Assembly: GCA_037176885.1 (NCBI GenBank)
Contig: JAWWNJ010000078.1
Location: 1,054,001 to 1,118,000 of the forward strand
Source: Favolaschia claudopus
Lineage: Eukaryota > Basidiomycota > Agaricomycetes > Agaricales > Mycenaceae
Direction: 5' to 3'
DNA: 64,000 nucleotides
Under the pieces are notes generated by a model. That model was not told the origin of the DNA and made no database searches. It saw only the letters and a list, made by a program, of their open reading frames with translations. Both the position numbers and the translations under genes were made by a program. Below are positions 44,832-56,134 of the stretch, piece after piece (the first letter of the stretch is position 1; every line of letters begins with the position of its first letter).

Positions 44832-44935
44832 GGCATTGGAGTTGTTGGTAGTTGGATTTTGTATTGGTTTGGAGTACAGACTTTGTCTCTACTCTATTCT
44901 AGTCAGATTTCACTGCTGCACTTTGGTGCATCGTT

Positions 44936-45157
44936 TCAACAGAAGAGCGGAATTGAGGCAGTGCGAACGTAAATAGAGACACGGTGTTTCGGGGCGGATT
45001 CAGGGTAGATAAGGACGTAGCCATCGTGATCAGAGGACTGAGATGATTCTTGCTCATGGGGTTCTTGGGTGCAGATGATGTCGAAGCGTTCAGGACCAGC
45101 GAGAATTTCCAGCGGATTCTTAGACTTCCACGAGTTAATCTGTACCAAAGAAATCAT
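44936..45157 (-). pseudogene. LINE endonuclease N-terminus (second LINE, minus strand)
   Basis: ISLVQINSWKSKNPLEILAG, then FDIICTQEPHEQ and PKHRVSIYVRTA, is the start of an APE-type endonuclease, with the catalytic N and E positions in QIN and TQEP. It follows the ORF1 at 45221-46919 on the same strand. The domain breaks off at 44936; RT is absent. Differs from the plus-strand LINE at 35140 (WNIHHH, AETD), so the two LINEs are different families. Confidence 0.75.
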
Positions 45158-45220
45158 CTAGGGATGTTCGTGCAGCCGCGGCGCAAGCTGAGGAGAGGCA
45201 ATTTCAGCAGAAGCAGACGA

Positions 45221-46919
45221 TCAGCAGGGAGCTTGAACAGGGGAGGAGGCATCCAGCATCTGTGTCAGTTGGATAGCGCGGAGACGTAAGTGATCAGCGA
45301 TGCGTTTACGAGTAGGGCAAGTATAACTGTCAGAACGATGCTCGCCCCCGCAGTTGACGCAGTGGGCCTTGCCCTGGCATGTCGGGCCATGCACTTCCTC
45401 CCCGCACCACGTACACTTGCACATCTTGACATTGCACTTTGCCTTGACATGGCCAAACTTCAAACAGCCCCAACATTGCGTAACGCGAAGATGCGGAAAG
45501 CCGCGAGACACAGTAGGAGACTGACCCGCAAGGACGACCCGTCCCATCGCAACTGCGACGTCCACCATGCGCCTCGATTGAAGACGGAAGATAAGCGACG
45601 AACCTTCTGGCCGCTTGCGATAGCTGCGGCAATTTGGGCTTCACTGGGCGGAGAGTTAACCCATCTAGGACGTCCGACAACCAAACCGAGGGTGGGATTG
45701 CGCTCCTCAAACTCCCTTGCGACGGCGTCCAAGTCCTTGACCGCAGCGAAGCACACGCCGTCAACTTGAAGGTGAGAGTACTCAGCCGGGGGAGCGATGC
45801 GAGCGCCAGGGAAGAGAGATGGACCCCAACGGTCTCACGAAGCTTCCAGAGCCTTGACAGCGTCTCTAGATCCAGGGACGAGGAAAACGCTGGATTCGTC
45901 GTGCTGCTTCGCGTACTTGACTAGCGGAAGGGAGAGACCGGCTAAATGGGCATTGATCTCCGGGACCAGTTGATGATACAGAAGTTTGAGGCGGGGCGCA
46001 ACAACACCGTCACAGCGAACCAGAATACGCTCGTCAGATGGGTGGAGAAGAGGAGGGGGCTTAGGTTTGATGGAAGACTTGGGGGCTTCCGCACGAGAGT
46101 GGAGAGTCGGCGAGACGGCGGCGGAGTCAGCGAGGCGAGCCACCTTGACGGATTCCACGGCCTTGCTGAGAGCCTGAACAGCCTTGTGCTGGGACTTGAT
46201 CTGGGTGGAGATGTCGGCAAGAGGCAAGAGGAGATACAACAGCCCTGGTGACAATAGCGGAGAAGGAGGGGACCGTATCATCGTCGCGGCGAAGTTCATG
46301 GTGATTTTCTAAGCGGGTCTGAATAGCACCGAGAGCATCGAGGCAGGCGAGAGTAGGAGAACTCTGCTTGTGGTCACGAATGAGCGTAAAGAGGTCCTTG
46401 AAACACTCAGCGAGCTCGTTGAAAGTTTCCACTCCATCTGCACGGCTTCCGAGCCTCTTGAAAGCCGACTCCTTCTCCTTGCTAGGCGTGATTTTGCGGG
46501 TCGTAGGAACGTTGTCCGAGGCACGCGCAGGTGTAGTGCCAGAATTATTAGCAGGGGTCACCGGAGGAACAGACGGCAAGACTTGCCTGTCGCCCCAGGG
46601 CGGAGACAGACCACGAGACGAAGTCTCGCCGACTGTCCCCCCTCGCTTAGGGCGGGCGCCGTTGCCATTGGCCGCGCGCGGGGCCGCCGTGACGGGCTGT
46701 TGGAGTTGCAGGCGGATCCTCACCGCTCGAGTCGACAAGCACGTCGAAGGAGTTAGCAGAGCGTCCTTTACCGACTACTGCTTTGACGTTGAGCTGAGGC
46801 AAGGGTCGATGGGTGGTTGCTTGGCGTCTCTTCGTTTTGGTAGCTTTGGGCGAGTTGGGTGAATTAATGAGCGTGGAGTTGGGAGGGAGCTGTGGGTTTG
46901 GCGGGGACGCCAGGGCCAA
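45221..46919 (-). pseudogene. LINE ORF1 (Gag-like, CCHC knuckles), frameshifted
   Basis: ORF1 proteins bind LINE RNA. The N-terminal ATG at 46919 opens a frame (MALASPPNPQLPP...) to about 46700. A second frame reads SAFKRLGSRADGVETFNEL and CFKDLFTLIRDH. A third has VLVRCDGVVAPRLKLLYHQL, then VCFAAVKDLDAVAREFEERN. The final frame 45221-45568 holds CCHC knuckles: CWGCLKFGHVKAKC, CTWCGEEVHGPTC and CVNCGGEHRSDSYTC. Typical of Tad/jockey-type ORF1. At least three frameshifts make it dead. Confidence 0.82.
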
Positions 46920-47251
46920 TGATAATCCCCATAAAGGCCTGTTTTTTTGGGAGGCAAAAAGTCAGGAATTCTTTTGGCTCGAAAAGTCAGGATTTACACA
47001 GGCCTGAACCCAAAATTTTGTCGGACCGGTCAGGATTTTCCGATCAGGCCTACTTTTCGGCCCAAATTCTGCTATTTCGGCGTCATTTTCCGAAAATCTT
47101 CTTCGGCTGCCGCCGTTTTCGTCAGGATTCAGACCAGCCCTTCCCACCAAAACGGGTCGAAAAGTCAGGATTTTGAACAGCCCAAATCGTCAAAATTTCC
47201 GATTCCCGTCAGGATTTTCATCAGGCCTTTGGGGGCATTATCATTGGCCCT
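46912..47251. mobile_element. 340-bp hAT-type MITE in LINE 5' region
   Basis: Ends AGGGCCAATGATAAT and complement (about 28 bp with few mismatches). The flanks are GGGACGCC (46904-46911) and GGGACGTC (47252-47259), an 8-bp duplication with one difference. The interior repeats the word GTCAGGATTT about eight times, mostly in one orientation, as subterminal repeats. LINE-like reading frames (NVAQTPRRP and RPRQTHSSLP) lie on either side. Confidence 0.85.
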
Positions 47252-47889
47252 GGGACGTCTTGGAGTTTGTGCGACGTTGACTACGTCGCGGTCCCGTCGG
47301 CGAAGCAGACGACGTGAGAAGCCTGTCGACGGCATCCAGAGTAATGAGCGAGATCCGAGGCAGGGCATTCGCCGCGTCGAGGGTGAGCGAAACGGCCTCG
47401 CCGGAGTAGGTTCGGAACGAGCCTTCTCCGGTCCAGGCAAGCCGGACTATCTCGGAGAGAGGCTTGGTACAAACTCAAGAAAACAAGGGATGTGTTCTCG
47501 AGCAAATAGCTCACTCATTTCATCCTGTATCATGCCAATGCATATAGATAAGTTGTCTATGAGATTGATCTCTTTGCACCTACCTATTCAGATTAATCCT
47601 AAATTAATTTGTTGCACAGTCTTTCCGAGCCACTCGCGCCATCAATTCTCCTTCAACAAAACAGTTTTCTGTCAAATTTCTTCATTTTTATGGGCTCTAT
47701 GGAAGCAGAGAAATTACCTGAGAAGGTCGCTCTGCAAAAGTTTATGATTTTGTGCACTCTATTGCGCACAATATGAGTAAGAAGTTTTGTGGCCTAATCG
47801 GGCAGTGTGACCAAAGTGTGACACGACGCGTCTCATTAGTGACACGGCTCCGTTTCCAAGCGTCGCAAAAGCCTCTCCCTGTTCAGTAA
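47252..47889. other. LINE 5' region, then no gene seen
   Basis: 47252-47510 on the minus strand may be the 5' end of the LINE ORF1 (basic, arginine-rich frame). The remainder to 47889 shows nothing I can support. Confidence 0.4.
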
Positions 47890-48580
47890 ACAACTACCTC
47901 GCTCAAACTGGCTACCCTAGATTATGACAACAAGTACTGGCAGTCCAAATTCAGCACGGATGAGCTGAAGGGCCTTAGTCTGGATCCTGAATTTCAGCTA
48001 GTCTTCTCGCTCACGGTCTTCTTCTCCGTTTCAATACGACAACTCTTTCAATGGCTTTTCACCACCGATATTCCTCGCGTCACTCGCGCTGTCTCGCATT
48101 TTATGGGCTACTTTGCAACCCAGCACAGTCTTGAAGACCAATTCGGACCGGCGATGCTATTTGCATTGTGGCGCGATGCCAATCGATATCCAAAGGCACA
48201 AAAATACCTACGGCAGATGACAATCCCCTGTGCCCACGAATTGATTCTCGAAGATAGCGACCAAGTCATCACTAGTCCCCTTCTCCAGATCAGGCCTAAA
48301 ACCCTGACTATCCAGCAGCTTCGAGATATACTGCGCCCCACGAAACTCATCGAAATTATCAAAAAAATTGGCTCCGTTCACTTGGGAGCTCTTACATACC
48401 TTCTCAGCCGCTCCAAACGCGTGGAGGAAACGACGTAAAGCCGATGTAGATGATAAGATGGAGGCTGAAGAAGAGGATTGGATTGACGATCCAAATGATG
48501 ATGCGGATTTGGAGTTATCTTGTTTTTTCCTCCGAGCGCCGCAATGCCTTCGAAAACCCAGTACCAGCAAGGAATATTGA
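47890..48580 (+). pseudogene. DUF6589-like protein, N-terminal part, one frameshift
   Basis: The open frame from 47890 gives LDYDNKYWQSKFSTDELKG, FMGYFATQHS and PCAHELILEDSDQVITSPLL, then LTIQQLRDILRPTKLIEII. At the run of seven A near 48360 the frame shifts by one, after which LAPFTWELLHTFSAAPNAW and an acidic stretch (MEAEEEDWIDDPNDDADLE) follow. This pattern matches my recollection of the N-terminal region of the DUF6589 family, abundant in agaricomycetes and of unknown function. No ATG precedes the conserved part, and the 3' end is lost after 48580, so it is a fragment. The matching C-terminal region lies inverted at 61559-62323. Confidence 0.62.
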
Positions 48581-48918
48581 ATGGATTTGCCAGTCCTCTG
48601 GCGTGTATGTGAGCTTCAACTTGTTTATGACAAGTTTTCGGGTTGCTTCTAGAGTCGGTTTCCAGTCCTTGATCCCCTGCAGACGCGTCGAGCGCGGAGG
48701 GATATGTTTTCGAAGGGTTCCCAGAGAGCGAGGTGCAGTGGGTGAAAATGGGCGGCGGCGCGGTGTTAATGGTGGCCGAGATGTTTTTGGTGATGTACCA
48801 GGCATGTTCAGACGAGATTTGAGTCGGCACGAAGACAGACGAGGTTGTGGTGTAGAAAGGAGACGCGATGTGATGACTTCCTAATTTGGAAATCTTTGGG
48901 TCTACTCGCAAGACGTTA
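48581..48918. other. No gene seen
   Basis: Both strands are open for 96-189 codons here, but neither product has recognisable motifs, and the minus frame begins inside a MITE end. Confidence 0.5.
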
Positions 48919-48975
48919 CAGCCGTTCCGGAAAGTAATGAGAATCACAATTGTTTCTCCCGCGGTCTTCCCGATT
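48919..48975 (+). mobile_element. Remnant of CAGCCTTTCCGGAAAGTAAT MITE
   Basis: CAGCCGTTCCGGAAAGTAAT and the following bases match the left end of 33125-33300 with few changes. Preceded by TA. The rest is missing. Confidence 0.7.
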
Positions 48976-49841
48976 AGGTATTTTCAAAATGGTAACCCAT
49001 TGCGCCTCTATAGTTTTACCAATTTCTTGGGGGTTGTGGAAGGAGCCGGACGATTTGTCTTGAGCCTTGCCTTTTCGGAACCAGTGGTTCTATTTTGGCC
49101 GCAACTGTATCTGACAGCTACTCAGTGCCTCAGGCCTCTCCGATGGATTGACAATCACCTCATTGCCCGTTTTGAGCACAGCAGATTTGGTCGTGCTTGA
49201 TATCAGATGTGCGTTTTGTGTGCGTTCCCATCGCGTTCCTCTCCCGCTCCCCGCCACAAACCATTTGGCAAGGTTCTCGAGGTTGATCCAAGACAATTAG
49301 ATGGAAATGCAGAGTGGGAAGGGGAAGGTTAGTCTCTTAGACTTTTCTCAAAGTTCCTTCTGTCTATCCCTTGCCTGAGGCAGCGGTGGAAGTCTTCACT
49401 GGAAGCCAGAGATGAGATTGATTAAAAATCATTACTTATCCCTGCCAGCATATTTTATCACAGCTTGTTAGCTTCGTGCGAGGGCAATGCGAGGGTAGAA
49501 AAATAGCGGGGAAACCACGTGAATATTACCGTTTATAAAGATTACGTAAGGTCACGTGGTAGGGAGGGTCCTGGAGAAGGCAACTTAGGCAAGGGGTGAG
49601 CGATCTCAAGAGGTGAGCGATCTCTGGATCTGTCAATTTGATGTCGGCATAAGCGAGATCAGTGATCTCCAACTGATCTCTTCCAACTCGCGGTATATTT
49701 GTAGGAAAACCGGGTCTGAAGCAAAATGTGCAGTGGTAACTGAGGGAAGTAACATTTGCTGACCCTCAGCAAGGTTATTCGCAGTTTTTTTCGTTTCTTT
49801 GTATAGTCGTCCTAATAATAGAATTATCTAGTGCCTGAGCA
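48976..49841. other. No gene seen
   Basis: Only short ORFs. A word GTGAGCGATCTC is repeated at 49597 and 49614. Confidence 0.55.
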
Positions 49842-49879
49842 AGGTAACCAGAGCGGGCTGGTTACCCTAAGTATACTCT
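49842..49879. repeat. Dispersed hairpin, inverted copy of 26093-26130
   Basis: Identical over about 38 bp to the reverse complement of 26093-26130. Lies directly against the MITE at 49881. Confidence 0.8.
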
Positions 49880-49880
49880 A

Positions 49881-50561
49881 CAGTGCCGGACACGCAAAGT
49901 CGACAATGTTGATTGCCGGCGAACGGGAATTTTGACTTCAGATTCGGATTCGCCGACCCCTGAAAAGCTCAAAAAACCACCTCCGAAGTTTTTCCCACGA
50001 CATTTTGGCTATGGCCAAATTTTTGAGGTCAAAAATCGAAACTGTGTGTACCCCTTTTGAGCTCCAAGCGCAAAATTACTGATCCTTGGCAGGTGTAAGT
50101 GGAAGGGTGACGGCCTGAACTACAATCTGGGCGGTAATCCGTGCAAATTCTCAGCACCAACCCACGGCAGCGGCACGGCATGGTGATCGGCAAGCATGTT
50201 GACACATGGTCTGTGATAGAATTGATCAACATGATGTAAGTTGTCCAAATACGGCGATGTTTCCCAAGGAATTTGTGCCAAAACGGCTCGTGAAATCGCT
50301 TTGATGTTATCAGAGACAGAACTAGCTCGATTAACGGAGTCGATTGCGCTATGTTTCGTAATTTTCCCATGAAATCTCGGTGTTTGGCCAAAATTTTGGG
50401 GTCAATTTTTTTTGCTTTTGAGTTTTGGGGAAATCGGCTCGTGCAGAACCGTTGTTTGGGTCTATAACAAGATGTTTACACAGAAAACTAGCCGCCTGAG
50501 CATGTGTCACACCTTCCATAAATGGAAGATCACAGTTGTCGACTTTGCGTGTCCGGCACTG
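49881..50561. mobile_element. 681-bp MITE, TA-flanked, CAGTGCCGGACACGCAAAG ends
   Basis: Inverted ends of about 27 bp start CAGTGCCGGACACGCAAAG, flanked by TA at 49879-49880 and 50562-50563. Inside, a 120-residue minus ORF has no known motif. A fragment of the same family in reverse orientation lies at 53620-53808. Confidence 0.88.
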
Positions 50562-50563
50562 TA

Positions 50564-51101
50564 TATCGGTACAGTAATGTGCTTCTCTGTTTATCTCCTC
50601 TGTTTATCGGTTCAACTTGATCTGTTAATCAGAGATCATCAGTGTTAAAGGGCTGACTCATAGTAGTATACAAGCGCTGCAGAAAATGTTTCGCTCCTGC
50701 AAATACTTATACCCGGCCAACCCTTCTGTTTAATTAAGGAATGATTAAACACGAGACAGCAAATGTTTAACAAACTTTATAGGGTTACTGTCGGTCTGGG
50801 GCATATTTCCTTGATCTTTGAGCCTTCAAATGGACATCAATCAAGGTCTCGACGCCAACGAAAGCGAAAAATTCGGCGTTGGTACGAGGTCAGAATGTAA
50901 AAATGAATTAAATGATATATTTGGCTGTGCTTGTATTCCCTCTGTTTGAAACGACGACGAAAAACCTCGACTTGTCCGGTTTGCAAAACTGTCGCTCACA
51001 GAGAGAAGCCAACAAACTCTACCAGTGCAAAAAAATTCAGAGATTTTCACGCGCCCCATGTTGGAGAGAGGATACAATTTATTTCAAATTAAGTACATAC
51101 A
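50564..51101. other. No gene seen; likely Helitron 3' flank
   Basis: This lies 3' of the Helitron helicase (minus strand) and should hold the Helitron terminus. I could not identify a terminal hairpin with CTRR. Part (50752-50790) resembles 57725-57763. Confidence 0.4.
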
Positions 51102-53231
51102 TCACTGCGCAAAAACCTGAGGAAATACGATGTTTGGAGTACAATTGGAGAGCGAGCGCTGTGGTAGCAGGGCCTTGATACGATGCTGAGATGTTGCTCT
51201 CGAGAGAGCAACGTAGAGTTGTCCGTGAGTGAAGACTGGCATCCGAAGATCAAGGCCAACATATTTAACGGATTGTCCCTGGGCCTTGTTGATGGACATT
51301 GCGAAAGCAAGGCGCACAGGGAACTGGAGACGCGAAAGGGTACAGGAGAAATCATTTGTACCTCCAGAGGGTGTCAGCATAATTCGGGGGACAAAAGCTA
51401 CCTCGCCATTGTGCTCCCCGCCTAAGATCTCAGCCTCCAAGACACGATCAGACATTTGTCGTATCACCAGTCGTGTTCCATTGCAAAGGCCAGATGAGGG
51501 TGATAGATTGCGAAGAAGAATGATGGGACAGCCGTTTTTGAGTGTCAGCTCCCCGGGAGGCAGCCCAGACGCAGACAAGGACCGTAGATATTCGGGGGGC
51601 ATCGAATCATTTGCCATTGGTCCATCTGCGCCTGGCTCGGCGACAATTTTATCTGCGCTGGTGAATGTTCGGCTTTCACCCTGCATGCAATCCAAGATAT
51701 CATCGTTGAGGCCATCGACATCACCGTTGCGCGCAGCCAGGATTGTGCGCTCCATAAAGTACTGGGAAGGAGAAGTCGGTCCAGAGATAGCAGGGAATAT
51801 TGAGTTGATGAGATCCTCGCTGTCTCGAGTGACAATATCGCCTGGTAGCTCGAGATTCCCCTCAGCATCGTTGTTCTGACCATGCCCAACCTCCAGCAGC
51901 CACTGCGCAAACTCTGTTTCATCCTGACCGGCGTCCAGTCGCATATTCTGTGTCAGCGAGAGCAGCTTCGTAGATTGCCAGAGGTATGATCGAAATATTG
52001 AAGCATCTAAAATCTCCTCCGGCGTTCCTTTCGGTACGACTGGTGGAATCTGCTTCGGGTCACCACCCAACAACATGGTGATCCCACCGAATTGTCGATC
52101 GTTACCGCAAAGGTCACGCAAGGTTCGGTCGACGGCTTCATGGCATTTACGGTTATGCATGGAAGCCTCGTCCCAGATAATCAAATAAGCCCTGCTCGCA
52201 AGCTCTCCTTTGCAATTGAGCAAGTAGACTCGTCATTCAGTCCGTCAATCGGAATTTTGAAGACCGAGTGAGCCGTACGCCCGCCGCGCAAGAGCAGTGC
52301 AGCAATCCCCGAACACGCAACACAAAGAACGATGCGTGACTCGCTCCGCAACTGGTGCGCAAGAGAATTGTACAGGAATGTTTTCCCTGTCCCCCCTGCC
52401 CCAGAAACAAAGAAAAGCTTCCCGAGGTTGTGTTCCACAGATTCCGCCACTTCGTTGAATGCCGTTTGCTGCTCCGGATTCATTCGTGCGTAATTTTCAA
52501 CAGCACGTTCACGCTCTTCGGCCGGGTCATAATCCAGCTGTTCAGCGATCAGAGGGTTCTCGGCCGCTTGGGACCAATTGCGCTGCGGTGTTGGCATCTC
52601 AAAGTCAATCAGAGTGCGGCCGGCCTCCGAAAGAAGCTGGTCGAGAAGAAAGAGGCCATAGTCAAAGACATCGTCTTCCGAAGGCGCCTCAAACCCCATA
52701 CGCCTCAGTCGATGATCCAAGTCATCACAGATATGAGATCGGAAGTCTTCCCACAGTTTGCGAGGCTCTGTGGGATTGCAAAACAGGAGGAGGGTGGTGA
52801 ACAATCGGCGAAGTCGAGATCCTGTCTGCATTTCAGCGGCTTCAGTCAGGCAGAGGCGCCATTCCCCATCATGCTGCAGAAGACCTCGAGCGAGACACGC
52901 TTGTCGATAGGAATCGTACCGCACACCTGTTTAGAGATTAGAACACCAACGAACGCTATTGAACGCAAGATGTATGCGGACCTTCATAGCAGAACAAATC
53001 ATTGTGCGAGGTAGCACCTTTGACGACCGTTAAAAGAGTTCTAAGATAGAAACGCTCGCCGGCCGATGGAGACGCAAAGAACATTCGGCCCAGCGCCCAC
53101 CCCCTCTTCCGAAGTGCCCAGTGCGGCGGTTTAGCAGAATCCTTCCAGACAAAGACCTGAGGTAATTCTTGATAGGTAGGCATTGTGTGCAGCATGGAAT
53201 GCACACCTATGAAAGTCTTGCGACATGGCAC
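51102..53231 (-). pseudogene. Helitron Pif1-type helicase, Rep domain missing
   Basis: Helitron proteins join an HUH Rep nuclease to a SF1B Pif1 helicase; only the helicase end is here. On the minus strand, TYQELPQVFVWKDSAKPPHW and GERFYLRTLLTVVKGATSH (the Rep-helicase linker) come first. A 55-bp GT-AG intron (52927-52981) joins YEG to VRYDSYRQACLARGLL. Walker A GAGGTGKTFLYN follows. Near 52200 a frameshift separates CSIAKE from SRAYLIIWDEASM (Walker B), followed by GGDPKQIPPVVPKGT (motif II region), QNMRLDAGQ and the C-terminal QLYVALSRATS. The Rep part would lie above 53231 but is absent, so the copy is truncated and frameshifted. Confidence 0.9.
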
Positions 53232-54443
53232 TCAACCAGCATCCTTCCTTTCTATCATGAGCCAAGATCCTGAGCTGCCTTACTCAAATTTGAAATGGCC
53301 CACTTGGGCCGCCCAACTCTGTTTGTGTTCGACAATTATTCTTCTCATTGTATACTGTCACTCAAAGTTGATCCATGGCTGACTTGATGGAAGTAGTATG
53401 AGGCATGGTGTAAATCCGCCTCCCGAGATGTTCAGAAGGAGTCGGAGATGTTTTATCAAGCACCGGAAGCGACCAACTAGTTGGGCATCCGCATCAAACA
53501 TTCTTTGCCCATAATCATGAGCGGCAAGGGCGGCGAGGGCGACGGCGGGATGGTTGGTTAGAGCACAAATGGGGCTTCAGAAGGCATACTAGTTAGCTAA
53601 TTTTTGTTCCCCAAGGCTCGGAGAGGTACACACAATTTTGATTTTTTGGCTCAAAAATTTGGCCGCAGCTAAAATGTCGTGGGAAAAACTTCGGAGGTGG
53701 TTTTTTGGACGTTTTCGAGGGTGCTGAGTCTGATTCTGAAGTCAGATTTATGCCAAAAATTCGCGTTCTTCGGCGATCATCATTGTCGACTTTGGTTGTC
53801 CGGCACTGGGACTCAGTTGACAGAACCAACAGATCAGTGTTCCCACATCAGCGCGGCTGATCGCGGCTTGGCTGTGAGATCAGGCCGTGGTGACACCGAC
53901 CATTCCCGTCCCTCCCCTCGTGAGTTGAACGGGAATAGGCATTATCTTTCTCTCTAAATACCGCTTTTCATCTTTGCGTTCGTCGAGGTACATGTACCTA
54001 AGTGTTTAATCACGTAGACGAATATCACACTGTTAAACTGTTAAACCCTTGCCCCCGGGGTCAGGGTCAAGAGGTTGACCTGACCCCCGCAACACTCCCT
54101 CCGGGAATGGAGTGTTCTCCAAATTCACAAGAAAGCGCTCTGTCGCAAAAATCGAAATGGGGTTACTTATATCAAGTCTATAATCTGGGCGATGGGGTAT
54201 AAAGCTAAGATAGCATTATAAGGACTTACAGCCCTATAGCATTATAGTCAGTTATAACGGTGAGGGCGAGGGCATTGAACTTTTTTTTTCTCTCGCCGCG
54301 GCGGATCCCGACACTCACACTCCCGCCATACTGCTACGGCGGCAGGCGTGAAGAGGCGGTTGCATGCGACAGGATTCCTACGGTTGCCAAACAGTGTTAT
54401 CACGTGCACGATACATTTTTCTTTCTCAAGTTCCAAATCGGAA
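53232..54443. other. No gene seen; MITE fragment
   Basis: Contains the reversed MITE fragment 53620-53808. Otherwise only short ORFs. Confidence 0.55.
53620..53808 (-). mobile_element. Fragment of the 681-bp MITE family
   Basis: GTCCGGCACTG ends it, and words such as AAAATGTCGTGGGAAAAACT match the reverse complement of 49881-50060. The other half is missing. Confidence 0.8.
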
Positions 54444-55293
54444 ATGGCATCCTGGCAGTATAGCCATGCACAATGCCTGGCTACCGATCTCAATCTTGCT
54501 TGGAGTCAGAGCTATATTAGCTCCGATTGCGCAGATCCGGAGGTGCACGTCTGGGACATGGATTGCCTGGACCTGGGCGCCCTTTTTCACAATCTCGAGA
54601 GAGAGATACAGATGCCCCAGAATCCCCCCGAGTCAGTATCGATGTCTGTGGAGGATCTTTTTCGGCTTAAGCTTCAATGCAGGTACAATCAAGCACCGAC
54701 CTCTGCCTCTCGCCCGTGCCCTCCTTTGCCCAGATATGCGGCGTCGACTGCCCTTTGTGTACCAGACACAGCATCTAAGGTCGTCACGTCGAAAGGCTTT
54801 GAGCGATGTCTAAAGGAGAAGTCGCACGGTCTCCAGAGCCGCCACCAAGAGATTTGCCTGTACCACTTGCAAAATCCAGCGGTTCGACACGAAGACATTG
54901 CCCGGTTGTATGGCGTCGAACGCAGCACTGTCTCCAAGATTTTAAGAAAATGTGACAATGGGCTCCCCGAGAGAAGAAAACCGCGCGGAGCACAACGAAG
55001 GTAGGCATCATCTCATCTTTGGCATGTACGTGCTTTCGTCTGAAACGTTTAGACCCTCCAAGTTCCCTGAGATTGAAGGCGGCATGGTGAAATGGCTCCA
55101 AGAACTTCGTAGCGACGATTCGACGGTGCCCAACTCAATGATCGGAAAAAAGGCCAAGGATATTGCTCGTGAATTGGGTCTACCGGAAGATCGCTTCAAA
55201 GCTTCGTATAATTGGATAGCGGGCTTCAAACGGCGGCATGGGATACGCACGCGTAGCGGAATTGTCGGAGAGAACTCGAACGGGGTTGACTAG
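54444..55293 (+). CDS. CENP-B-type HTH protein, two exons
   Basis: DNA-binding protein of the CENP-B/pogo class. Model: exon 54444-55000, GT-AG intron 55001-55052 (52 bp), exon 55053-55293, 265 residues. The intron join gives AQRR-PSKFPEIEG without a break. An N-terminal psq/CENPB_N-like HTH spans about residues 131-170 (RHQEICLYHLQNPAVRHEDI, GVERSTVSKILRKC). A second Tc5/CENPB-type HTH spans about residues 188-255 (MVKWLQELRSDDS, AKDIARELGLPEDRFKASYN, WIAGFKRRHGI). There is no DDE transposase domain after it, so it is either a domesticated transposase DNA-binding part or a host regulator. The start is the ATG at 54444; the open frame extends upstream without an earlier ATG I would choose. 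Intact. Confidence 0.78.
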
Positions 55294-55734
55294 GAAGAAG
55301 GGGAAAAAACGCAGGGTGCCTCTCACCGTCAGAGTTTCCTTCTACTTACCTCAGGCTTATTTCTCGTGATTAAAAAAATGTGTCCTCCGTCGTTTCGGAG
55401 CCCAAAATAATCTCCTCAGAAGGAGATTCGACGATTCTCAAAGGGTGTAAAAACTAATCTGTGCCTTCGTGATTCTTATTGGCTGATTTCAGATCTCATG
55501 TCGAATAGACAAAAATACTGTAACCCAAATGTAAAGTACCAATTAGCACACCGGGTAAATCGAAATTTTGATGTATCCGAAAAGGCTGCCCAAATGCTCA
55601 GCATTTGAGCCCATTTAGCTTGCCTACAAAGGCGACGATTTAGCGTCCTACAAAAGACACAACAAAAGTTGGCCTTTTCAAGAGGCTGCTAAAGAATCGC
55701 CGAGGATTTTCCTATTGGATTCCGAGATAAGGTG
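55294..55734. other. No gene seen
   Basis: 3' flank of the CENP-B-type gene. Nothing supported. Confidence 0.55.
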
Positions 55735-56013
55735 GATTCCGCCGCGCCGATTTCGGCTGACCAACCTCATGACCACACTCTACAGTGGCGGCGGGATCTG
55801 ATGCCACCCCCCCCAAAAATGATGGGGCCCCAATCGACTCCACTTGCATCAAATGTTCCAGAAATGGGCTGTTCTATTTTTAGGGGTGGCATCAGATCCC
55901 GCCGCCACTGTATGTACCACACTGGCACGTGATCGCCCCACTTCGTGTCACTCACGCCAAGCGGTAGTGCGGCACCGACAACCCCGAATGATTACCAATT
56001 AGTGATACAGTCA
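55735..56013 (+). mobile_element. Solo fragment of the outer gypsy element 3' region
   Basis: CGCGCCGATTTCGGCTGACC, CACGTGATCGCCCCAC and GAATGATTACCAATTAGTG match 8836-9035 with small differences. One internal segment (about 60 bp, the GGAGAAACACAGCCCC region) is missing, and a MITE is inserted. It is a second, partly deleted copy of that gypsy 3' sequence, possibly LTR-derived. Confidence 0.8.
55783..55910. mobile_element. 128-bp MITE, CAGTGGCGGCGGGATCTG ends
   Basis: Inverted ends of about 28 bp start CAGTGGCGGCGGGATCTG, flanked by TA on both sides. The core contains a C8 run. It is inserted in the gypsy fragment. A surrounding ACCACACT duplication is also present, so the exact target duplication is open. 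Confidence 0.85.
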
Positions 56014-56134
56014 GTCGAGGCCCCCGTCTCCGTAGAAAAGCTTCTCGTCCTTCAAATCCGGCCCAATCCTTTGACCACCGCAGCCAATTAATTTTTGTTC
56101 AGAATCCATCATTCAACACAAGACTCAAGTACTA

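Larger units (their letters stand above)
43851..44935. other. No gene seen; MITE fragment and (AC)n
   Basis: It contains the partial MITE at 44100-44189, an (AC)8 microsatellite at 44816-44831 and pyrimidine-rich DNA at 44220-44480. No ORF is supported. Confidence 0.6.

Noticed and set aside
48378..48947. 189-codon minus ORF
   Set aside because: Starts inside a MITE end and overlaps the DUF6589-like frame, which has the better similarity.
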